A stretch of DNA of 64,000 nt. Source: Laccaria trichodermophora (Eukaryota > Basidiomycota > Agaricomycetes > Agaricales > Hydnangiaceae). A program made the position numbers and the translations under genes. Of this stretch, positions 20,134 to 29,900 are shown in pieces. Location: NCBI GenBank assembly GCA_018417955.1, contig JACTVC010000003.1:2666001-2730000 (forward strand). Reading direction: 5' to 3'. The notes under the pieces are model-generated. The model saw nothing but the letters and a program-made list of their open reading frames with translations, was not told the DNA's origin and did not search any database. The first letter of the stretch is position 1. Every line of letters begins with the position of its first letter.

Positions 20134-22428
20134 ATGGTCAAGAACAACACTGCAAGAAAGTCTTCAGTACGAAAATCAACATCTCAAACGATGGACTTTG
20201 ACACCTTGCAAGATATTCGTGATGCTAGCCTTCTCCAGTTCGGAAAGTCGAAAAATACAAACAAAGCCTACGCCGGTCACATCGCTCGAGGAAAAAAGTT
20301 CCTTGCGACTATTATCTCCGAGAGAAAGGCCAAAGGTATTGCTGTGTGCGACAAGGGAATTCCAACCGATGAGCTTGCAAAAGCCTTTGAAAATCCACCG
20401 AATCGTTACTCAGCTGTCGCGCTGGAGTTCTTTCTCGTTCAGAAGGTGTTTACTGAGGAGCTGTCCAAAAGCTACGCGGAAGGGATTCAAGGAGCTTTTG
20501 CAGACTATTGGGACAAGATGTAAGTGTTCAAATACATTGCTCCTGTCACTGCTTAGACGCACCTGCAGGGATGACCAGACGTATGCTGGTGCCTACATTC
20601 TTGATAAGGCCACTGGGAATATTACCGGATGTCCAGCTCGAGCACCGGCCATCCATGACCTAATGAAAGCGGTGAAGACAAGGGCCGGTACCAAAGGGGC
20701 AGCTGCGACAAGGAAGCATGCTGAGGCAATGTTGCTTGAAGATCTACAGAAAATTGTGAAGTGGTCAGAGAAGCAATGTCTGAATGAACTTTTCGATAAC
20801 GCACCTTCAAGCCCTCAGTCTGTCGGTCTCATGAACACACATGGTCTTATGCGGGCATTGTGTCCAACCCTTTTTGTGTTGATGTTAAGGTACAATGAAG
20901 TGAATTTCTAATTTGGGTTTTAGCTTACCGTTGAGACTTGACAGGGTGTTTGAAGGCTTATCCCTGCAGTATGGTGATCTTATGCTGGGGTTGAATGGTC
21001 CAGCTCCATATCACTTCCCATTCTTCGAGGTTAAACTTGAGGAACGAAAGAACTGGCAGAAACAAGCCAGTTATGATGGCCCACGTACCAGTGTGTATAG
21101 TACCTTGTCTTTTCTAAGTTCGGCCAGTCTGAATCATTGTCTGCCCATAGGTGGAATTTATCAGATCTACAAACAAGACATTGACGAGATGGATGTATAC
21201 ACTCACCTCCCACGCTGGCTGAAGTATCTTGAAAGCCGTCTTGGCCGCAGCCTCGAGCTTGACGACTACATATTTCCCTACATGTCGCAGAATGGTACCA
21301 TCGATCCTAAACGCGCGATGTCATATGATGTCTTTCAAAAACTGCTGACCGAGTTTGCAGCTAGTGCTGGCCTGACAAAGGCATACACCACCCATTGCTT
21401 CCAACGGGGTGGTGCTCAGTACCGTTTTATGTATGCACCTATCGGCCGTCGTTGGTCTTTAAGCATCATTAGATGGTGGGGAGGGTGGGCCAAGGGCGAA
21501 CAGGTGAGTTTAACTGTACGTTGTGATTGTTCATCACTGATTTGTATTGACAAGGTGGATACCATGATCAAGTACCTGGTAGATTCCCTCCAAAGCTACG
21601 AGACTGGTCATGGAGACGCGCTTTGTCCGATTCCAACTGAGGCTGACAAGAGCTTCATGGGGGAGCATGTCAATATGGCACCACCCTCAATGGAGGAGAT
21701 CCGCCAGTGGAAACTCTCCATGGACCGTAGTCTCAATAATGCAGTTTCCGAGATTGTAGGCCAGGTGACAGCTGCTGTCGCAGGCACTCGACTCTCGCAA
21801 TCCCCCAGCCCTGAGCCAGACATGGCTGCGCGATCCCCTTCCAATAGTGTCGTGTCACTGCAAGAGCGAACTGTCCGCCATAGCCGTGATAGGCAATCCT
21901 CAGTGCCATACCCTGCTAATGCACTGAGCCGCGCCCAAAGTGTCTACGCATCTAGCTCCAATACCGATGGCTCTGCAACCATGCGTTCCCCCAGCACCAA
22001 CCTTCCACCCATCCCTGGCGTGGTCATCCGCGATGTGAGGGGTTGGTGTGATGTGATTCAGCAGTGGGAAGTTGGTGATGCAGGGATGATAGCGCTGAAG
22101 GACTGGCCGAAGGAGTGGTATCAGGGGAGTATGAAGAAATATACAGGGTCTTTGTACTCACAGCGCAAGAAAATCACAGAAGAGTATGAGTGGTGCGTTC
22201 TCGAATCTCCATGTACTGATTGGTAATCTAAATTATTGTCTTATCAGTTTGGGTTGCGACGACGACATCTTTCGGACAACTTACCCAGCGGCTGATAGGT
22301 CTGTGAAGGCACTCCTGAAGGCGATTCGAGTTCTGCACAATGAGCGTCGTCGAAGCAAAAATGGAACTCCCCAGGAGCGAGACAGCTCCCAGGAACGAGA
22401 GGGTACACCTTCTGAGTCTGATATGTGA
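20134..22428 (+). CDS. Crypton-like tyrosine recombinase
   Basis: DNA recombinase of the type found in Crypton elements and their domesticated relatives. Exon 1 starts MVKNNTARKSS and holds a core-binding domain (FGKSKNTNKAYAGHIARGKK). Later exons give TYAGAYILDKATGN, LRVFEGLSLQYGDLMLG, HLPRWLKYLESRLGR, TTHCFQRGGAQYRFM, RWWGGWAKGEQ and, across an intron, DTMIKYLVDSL with the likely nucleophile Tyr. The usual HxxR box reads H-C-F-Q-R, so Gln stands where Arg is expected. The C-terminal part (IRDVRGWCDVIQQWEVGD, LKDWPKEWYQGSMKKYTGSL, TEEYDLGCDDDIFRTTYP) resembles the GCR1-type DNA-binding tail seen in Cryptons. At least five short introns keep phase. No terminal repeats were found, as expected for Cryptons. 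Confidence 0.75.
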
Positions 22429-22689
22429 GATTTCAGGGATCCTTGAGTCGCTTACCTTGCGCACATCTTCATGTTCTGATGCCAACTTGTTGCAATTGAC
22501 GGACACACTCCTCCTCCTCCATCATTAATTCTTGTGCCTATGTCATCGAGTCTATGGACATTTAGTTAGTAATTCTCTTATTTACAGTGGACAATAATAT
22601 GATTCTGCCTGTAATGGCTCTATATCTATAACTGACATTTTCACATCATAAAATTCCTATAACATACACTAGTAGAATGTCTACATCAG
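22429..22689. other. 3' flank of the recombinase gene; nothing else seen
   Basis: AT-rich, with no coding signal recognised; presumably the 3' untranslated region and spacer. Confidence 0.4.
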
Positions 22690-22693
22690 CAAG

Positions 22694-22787
22694 TTAGCAT
22701 TTTACTTTTTCCCTTTTTGTCGCTTTTCAGCTTTCTCTGGGTTTTGCAAAAAGCTAAAGGCTAAAAAGTGAAAAAGCTAACTATTGG
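22694..22787. repeat. Short foldback, GTTAGC...GCTAAC ends
   Basis: GTTAGCATTTTACTTTTTC at the left faces GTGAAAAAGCTAAC at the right, with further AAAGC/GCTTT matches inside. It folds as an imperfect hairpin of about 94 bp, the size of a tiny MITE. A similar AGCTTTTT-rich stretch lies at 25290-25440. No target duplication was identified. Confidence 0.5.
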
Positions 22788-23009
22788 TCAACAACCTTAG
22801 ACTACAGGTGTTCTATATAAGGGTCCATGTATGTAGTAAGTATGGAATGAATTGAGAACGTTGCTGTGCATGACGTAGTCTGCCAACATCCATCCTAACG
22901 TTGAGCCTGGTCTGGTCAGCGTTAGTCGTGGTGTCGAAGATGGAGAGAAAGAGGGACATGTGACAAAGTGGTGTGTTGGCATTATTGATTTTCAGACTCT
23001 GACGCAATA

Positions 23010-24918
23010 CTTTACCCTCCCCAGGTTATTCCATGTGGAATCCATGGAATGGGGGGTGGACTGCAGAAATTCCAGATGGAATCCATGGAAAGGGGGGATG
23101 GATTCCATGGAAAGGGGGGATGGATTCCATGGAAGGGGGGATGGATTCCATGGAAAGGGGGGATGGATTCCATACTTTTGGTGGATGGATTCCATGCTTT
23201 TTCCACATGGATTCCATACTTTATTCCATATGTCCTATACCATTTTTAGGGTGGAATCCACATGGAATGACTTTATGGAATAATTCCCAAGTCCACATTA
23301 TGGAATCATGGTTTCTTTACTCCATGGTCATAGCTGAGCAGGAAAAATTGAAATGTATTGAATAGACTACACAATTTATTTTTACTACTTTCAATATTTA
23401 AGGGAGGAGGAAGACAGGGGAAGTGATGGAGGGGGGAGGGTGTAGGGAGTGATGGAGGAGAGAGGGAGTGATGAAGGGAGGGGTGGGAATGGATGGAAGG
23501 GGAGTAATGGGAGGGGGAGTGATGAAGGGGGGGAGAAATGGGAGGGGGAGTGATGAAGGGGGGGAGAAATGGGAGGGAGAGCAACAGAGGGAGGGGTAGC
23601 AACAGAGGGAGGGGGAGCAACAGATGGAGGGGGGGCTCGGTTGCCGTTGGGCGGTCGTGTCGTGGGTGGTCGCATTGTGTTCGTGGGCGGTCGCGTCGTG
23701 TTCGTGGGCGGTCGCGTCGTGTTCGTGTCGTCGCGTCGTGTCGTCGCGTCGTGTTCGTGTCGTCTGCGTGGGCGGTCGTGTCGTCTTCGTGTCGTCACGT
23801 CGTCGTGGTGTCGTTGCATCGTCTTCGTGTCGTCGCGTCATCTTCGTGTCGTCGCGTCATCTTCGTGTCGTCGCGTCGTCTTCGTGTCGTCGCGTCGTCT
23901 TCGTGTCGTCTGCGTGGGCGGTCGTGTTGTCTGCGTGGGTGGTCGTGTCGTCTGCATGGGCGGTCGTTGACGTCCGTGGGCGGTCGTTGACGTCGGTGTG
24001 GTGTGGTGGTGCGCCGTTCGTGGTGGTGCATCTGCCACGTCACGACGTGGCACCTGTGCTTTGGGGTCAGCAAGGTCAATGGGTGGATGGGGTGGTTTGT
24101 TCGCGGGTGGAATAAAATGACGGACGACGACGAATGTCGTCGTCCGTCATCTGGTTGCCACGCTGCTGGCTTACCTGGCCTTCCGCTCGCCTTCGTTCCC
24201 ACCCATCCGTGGTCGTCGTCGTCTTCGTTGTTGTCGTTGTCGCCAGCGTCGTTGTCGTCGTTGTTGTCGGCGTTGTCGACGTCGTTGTCGTCGTTGTCGT
24301 CGGCGTTGTCGATGTCGTTGGCGCGGGCGATCGTGGCTTGAGATGGTGGGACGGATGGTGGTGGTGATGGTGAAAGGAAGAAGCGACGTGGCAACGCAAC
24401 AGCCATAGCTGTCACGTTTGAGACGCCACGTGACCGACGACGCTATATATCGACCTTTAGTTTACCCTATAACAAAGCCAGTATGGCTCAGGTGGTTACA
24501 GCGCTGCTCCCATTCATGACATTGTGGGTTCAATTCTCTCAGGTGCAAAATTTATTTTTTACTTAAATATAGTAAGGACACTATATCTATATGTATTCTA
24601 ATGGTATAATGGTCATTAATTCCTTCCATGGAATCCATATGAACTGCTCCATGGAATCCATATGGACTGTTCCATGGAATAAATGTGGATATGCCTGCAT
24701 TCCATATGGAATCCAATGGAATCCATATGGAGTCCATATGGAATTAATCATTCCATGACCATTCCAGGATCATTCCATATGGAATCCATCATGTCCATGG
24801 AATCAGAAATTGGCTGGGTCCTCAGCCAACATTGATTCCATGGAATCCATATGGAATTATCCATGGATTCCATGGATTCCATATGGATTCCATACGGAAT
24901 AACCCGGGGAAGGTAAAG
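23010..24918. mobile_element. 1.9-kb foldback element with repeat-packed interior
   Basis: The left end CTTTACCCTCCCCAGGTTAT is matched in inverse by the right end, ATAACCCGGGGAAGGTAAAG (24899-24918), and the mirror continues through TTCCATRTGGAATCCATGG. Subterminal blocks are dense in TTCCATGGAA and TTCCATATGGAA palindromes: 23030-23280 (TGGATTCCATGGAAAGGGGGG, five units) and 24620-24900. The middle holds a GA-rich tract (23400-23640), a CGTCGCGTCGTCTTCGTGT array (23640-23990) and a GTCGTCGTT array (24210-24320). No transposase gene is present. The flanks (ACGCAATA and ACCTCCTC) show no target duplication. Long frames inside are repeat artefacts. Confidence 0.75.
24478..24550 (+). ncRNA. tRNA-like (SINE-type) segment inside the foldback element
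   Basis: TATGGCTCAGGTGGTTA resembles an RNA polymerase III A box and GTGGGTTCAATTC a B box about 45 nt later, followed by T-rich DNA. Acceptor and anticodon stems do not close properly, so this is a tRNA-derived remnant rather than a working tRNA gene. A second, similar segment lies at 32188. Confidence 0.4.
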
Positions 24919-25749
24919 ACCTCCTCCGACGTGATGGTAACATTCCGACGTTGAACATTCGATCACGTCACCAGCTTGAACCCCTCCACGTCACCACACT
25001 CGGGCGACCTTCTTAGATGTCCATTGGCACGTCCTGTCCAAGTCCCACCTTCAATCAAGTTGAAACACTTTAACCCTCTTGTGGTGATGAGGTCGTTTGA
25101 GTGCATTGGCCAGTTCTTGGTGTTGGGTTCTGGATCCAGGCCGAAGGTACTTCCTCCCCTTTTCCTATCTGTTTATGTTTCTGAGTCTTCCATTTTCCAG
25201 CAGGAGATTTGCTAGTTGGCCTGCAAGATTTATGTGGTGGGATTTGTAGAGATAGTATTGGTAGTGTTACTTGTAGAGACACATTTCGCTTTTTCATAGC
25301 TTTTCTGCTTTTTCTGGTCTTTGAGTAACACAAAAAGTAGCCAGCTTTTTTGGATTAGCCACGTAGCTTTTTCGACCTGCCACTTTTGTCCCTTTTTGCC
25401 GCTTTTTTCCCTTGTGCAAGCGGAAAAAAGCTATTTGTTAAACTACTGATGCTACCATATATACAAGACTGTCATTGATGTAAAAACGGATGTGAGTGTT
25501 GAGTTTGAAGCAAACGAACCTGAACCGAACAAGGCCGATCGCCGAGGCCGCCCTGGAGGGTGATGGCAAACAAAGCCCAAAATAGTGCCAGGGTCTGATT
25601 TCATGTCTCATTTCGGAAATCCGGGGAAATCCGTCCCTGCCCCTCTCATATTTCAGCCCAAATCAGCCCAAAGGTGAGTAAAACGTTCGACATAAGTTTA
25701 TGTACATATAAGGTATCCGTCACATGTAACGTCACACATAATCGACGTT
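24919..25749. other. No recognised gene; AAAGC-rich hairpins
   Basis: A 79-codon plus-strand frame starts at 24976 without a known family. 25290-25440 is dense in AGCTTTTT words, including a hairpin GCTTTTTTCC...GGAAAAAAGC near 25404-25434. Both strands otherwise look non-coding. Confidence 0.4.
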
Positions 25750-25789
25750 GAGAGCGTTGGAGAGCAAACGTTTGCTCTCCAACGCTCTC
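25750..25789. repeat. Perfect 40-bp palindrome
   Basis: The arm GAGAGCGTTGGAGAGCAAAC (25750-25769) is followed at once by its exact reverse complement (25770-25789), with no spacer. It is bounded by non-matching T/T. Intact spacerless palindromes of this length are usually unstable, so it is probably young or protected. Confidence 0.95.
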
Positions 25790-26052
25790 TCAAAACACAG
25801 GCGGTATCTGGATATTGCCCGTGTTTTGCTTTCTTTTCATGTCCCCTACGCATACCCCTCTCACAAGCTCAACTTCCGACCTCGCCAGGCACGAGACGAC
25901 CGCCGCCAAGATTTCGTCGCATCAACACGATCCATCAACATCTCGACATGTCAAGACATGAAAAAGAGGTTCGACGTTGGTTGGGCAGGCACGCGAGCAC
26001 GAGTGGAGCGATAATAAGGCTCTGCGGGGTTATTTCAGGTGCGTAGCCTACC

Positions 26053-26078
26053 CGAGGAAAGCAAATCTGCTTTCCTCG
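26053..26078. repeat. Perfect 11-bp hairpin, 4-nt loop
   Basis: CGAGGAAAGCA (26053-26063) pairs with TGCTTTCCTCG (26068-26078) around AATC. It lies 264 bp right of the 40-bp palindrome, in DNA without a recognised gene. Confidence 0.8.
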
Positions 26079-26966
26079 CATCCATCTCTTCTAACATCTG
26101 TTTTTATTTCTACAGGCTTTGCAACGGCACCCACTCTGGTCCGTTTGATGCACCAACCACGCCACCCTTACCTATTTGCCACCACCTAACGCGCCGGACG
26201 TGCGCCCGTCACTTGGCATGTGCACCTTGCATCCGATGCACACATGCCCACCACCAAAACCATTCGACTCCATCCCCATCGCAAACGCTGCAGATAATAC
26301 CGTCATCCTCGCCATTCAATCATATTCCCATCACCAACTACATTGCTGCCATCAAACTGCCCATGCATCCCCGTCAACTTTGTTCACCCCCCAATGATCA
26401 CACTCCCATCACCGACAACGTAGCCGCCTGCGTGCACACGCACAATCGTTGGTCGACGGGGATGCACAATCCTCGCCCCTCAATCACATTCCCATCGCCA
26501 AGTACATTTCCGCCCATCAAACCGTGTGCGCATGCATGATTGATGCACAGGCGCATCCCCGGCAACTTCGTTCACCCTTCGATCACACTCCCATCGCCGA
26601 CAACGTAGCCGCCTGCATGTACATGCATAATCGATGGTTGACAGGGATGCACTTGTGCATCCCCGTCGACTTCGTTGTCCACCATCGCCATCACAAACAA
26701 TTTAGCTAGTTGTATGCCTATTTCAACGAGCCATTTACCTACCCTTTTACCAGTTGTATGCGAATCCGATCGTCTGTCTACTTTTACGTTCGATTCCTGT
26801 ACTGTATGTATTCAACAAATAATATTTCTCCACTTTTGAATATACGGAATGGCCTTGTGTTTATTGTGTGGTGTTTATGCAAGTACTCTTTATCTTGAAC
26901 CACAATCTCATTCCCATCTACAGACCATCTGCAACCCAAAACTTGCCTCAAAACACAAATACTTCA
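26079..26966. repeat. C/A-rich stretch with tandem repeat near 26361-26690
   Basis: CATCCCCGTCAACTTTGTTC at 26366 recurs as CATCCCCGGCAACTTCGTTC near 26554 and as CATCCCCGTCGACTTCGTTG near 26658, each linked to ATCACACTCCCATC and GACAACGTAGCCGCCTGC words. This gives two copies about 187 bp apart plus a partial third. No gene was recognised; the end (26820-26966) is the likely 5' flank of the transposase. Confidence 0.6.
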
Positions 26967-29900
26967 ATGTCGAGTGGCCATGGTGGATTCCGAGTAGGTT
27001 CAGGGTGGAAGCGGAAAATACCAGACGAATCTGCAGAGACTGAGGATGGAGCACAACAACGTCGTCGTCTTGGTGCGCCCACTAACTTCTCAAGTGAAGA
27101 AATTTGAGATCAACCCCTTCCTCTCTCTACCCAGAATCTCTATCTGCAGTTACAACATTATCAGGCCCAATCACAGTCAACCAACCCAAGACAAATTCAC
27201 AACCACGCCAAATTCACCCTTTCTTTTCTAAGGTGGCTAGTTCTGGTTCTTCATCAGCTGCTACATCTGGGTTACCTTCTGGCACCTCTCAAATGTCTCC
27301 AGTTAGCATAGATTTTATGGCCACTGCATCTCCAGCAGCTCCTTTGAACAGCTTCATATCTGCTGAGAGTCTCTCCACCCTTCATGCAGAGTTTGCATCT
27401 ATTCCTGATCTTGTGACTGGTACTACTCCTATTGTGGAGAGCATACTTGATCTAGAAAATGAGAATGACATTGAGGATGATGATTCTGATGATTCCTCTT
27501 CTGGGGATAACATATCTGGGAATACTACATCTAAAGAAAATGCTTCTGATTCATCTCTTTCAGGAGATTCTGGAAATATATCAGTTCAGTTCTTGAAGAC
27601 AGTACTTGCAAACTTGAAAACTGAGATTGAGACAAATAATAAGCCTAAAATATATTCTGATGGGACTTTCTGGCACCGTCCTCGAGATCCAGTCTTTGCT
27701 TTGGCCATGTCTAATCAGGAAGGAAATTTGAATCCTAGAGAATTATATCACCTGGATGTCTCTGTTTGGATTCTAGGTCTTAAAAATAGACTTCCAGGAG
27801 AGCCTACTCAAATTTTGTGTCCAACTGCTCTTTGTTCAGGCAAACTTGTTCGGCATGGCTACAATACTAAGCCAATTGCTCGCCGAGTTCAGGGTCTTCA
27901 CAGAGATTATTTCCTATTAACAAATCGGCTTCGCTGTGAAGACTGCAAGAAGTCATTCCAAGCAACTGATCCCAAAATCTTAGAACAGCTGTCTCGTGGC
28001 TTAAAGGAATCCTTTCCAGCCTTTTTGACAAGCAGAGCTGCAATTGACAAATCCTTAATGTCTGTAATGCAGGCATGCTTTGCAACACGTTTTGGGCCAG
28101 AGCCATTCTCTGCAATGCTCTCAGAAATGCATCATATTGATCATTCACAACGTGAATTGATGTATTTGTCAGCTGTAAAATCAACAGAGATGCCAATTCA
28201 AGAGGGATTTTCTAAGTTTGATGATAAGCTGCGATATGCTGGTTCATGTCCATCAACTGGCTACTGCAAAGGGGTCTTTGTTGACTGGATGTGAGCACAT
28301 CGTCCATATTTTGACAGAAAAATTGCTGCTCTTCCTGCATCTGTTTTGAAGGGGGATCACACTTTCAAGGTGAGCTTCTGTTGTTTGATAAATATATTTT
28401 GCATTGGGGGATAACATAATGAATTTAGGTCATCAAACTCTTAGCCCGCATGGGAGGTGTACCTACTCATGCAGCATTATACACTCTGGTCAATGAATTT
28501 GAAGATTGTCGAGGTCAGGCATTAACCTTGACAAAAAGTCTTTCATATGTTGAAGAATGCTTTACTGGTATTTCTGAAAGCCTACAAAAGCATGGGCATA
28601 AAGAGACAGGCCTTATGTTTACTGACAATGCTTGAGGTTTGTGAGGTTCTGAGTATGTTGACATTATCTGATTCAAAATTTCAAATAGCTGAAAGAAATT
28701 TCCATGAGTCATGCACTCCATCCTTGAAAAAGGGTGTTGTTCATGTGAAGCCAAATCCCTACTCTCACTTTCCACCTTCAAAAATTCCAGCTGATGTTTC
28801 TGTGAACTATATTTCAGCTGCAGATCTCATTGATGAAGCTTGTCATCAGATCATCAAAAGAGCTCAATCTGACCCTCAGTCATTTCTAATTGCTGGAATT
28901 AGTATCAGATATGATGTTGAGCCTGATGGATATGGTGGACTTGTCCCCAAGCTGCAGAGTCATACTACAGTGAACACAATTCAATTAGCTGTACACAAGG
29001 AAGTCTATGTTTTTCAGGTCACAGAACTTCAGGAGAAAGCAAGTGCCCCTCCAAATTTACTGTCGTTGCTTTCATCAACCCACATCATCAAGGTTGGGTA
29101 CTCTATCCAAGAAACTCTCCTACGTTTGGCAAATCTATGGTTTATTGATGATTTGAAATCCCAACTGAAAGCTGGGTCAAAGACTCCACAGATTCTGGAC
29201 TTGGGAGTATTGGCTAAAGCAAAAGGTGTTGTTTCAGATGCAAAGGCATCCTTCATTACTTTGACTGGCTTGATTCTTGGGCAATCAATTAATCAATCAA
29301 ATTCTCTTGCACTAAGTGATTGGTCTGCAATAACACTGAGTAAAGAGCAGATTGATTCTTCTGCACTTGATGCCTTCAATGTATTTTCAATGTGGCAAAA
29401 GTTAGCAGTACAAAAGTCTGTGGGTCTTCCTGTATATGAACCCATTCCTGGCATACTTGTCAATATTCGAGGAGGTAGAACACAAATTGTTGCTCGAGGT
29501 CAGATCCCAGAGCAACCATCCTCAAAGAATGCTCTCTTGAGATATAACAAAGAAATGAAACTTATAAATATCACCCCTACCAGAGTCTTGGTTCAGGTTG
29601 ATGAAGTAATTATCCCAGGATATGAACCAGCAAATCACAAACTTGCACTTGGGGAGATGGGGAACCCTCCATTCCTTATCGTTATGCCAAAGTCAATGGT
29701 TGTCACAAGAAATTCAACTCCACCTATGCAGCCAGAAGTTCCTTCTGATTCTTTGATGCTCCCTGATGATATTTCCACATATTCACCTCCAACTATTCAG
29801 AAACAATCAGATTTGATGGGTAGTAATGATATTGGAGAAGATGAGGATGAAGAGGATGAAGAGGAAGAGGATGAAGAGGAAGAGGAAGATGGTCAGGGTA

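Noticed and set aside
18010..22428. Starship-type giant element headed by a captain recombinase
   Set aside because: Starship captains (DUF3435) are known from Pezizomycotina; this recombinase looks Crypton-like, sits downstream of the nuclease and no large cargo or terminal repeats were seen.
23400..24415. Long frames on both strands rich in Val/Arg/Ser or Thr/His/Asp
   Set aside because: They translate CGTC and GTC microsatellites; composition is simple and frames are equally open on both strands.
24478..24550. Functional tRNA gene
   Set aside because: A and B boxes are present but acceptor and anticodon stems do not pair.
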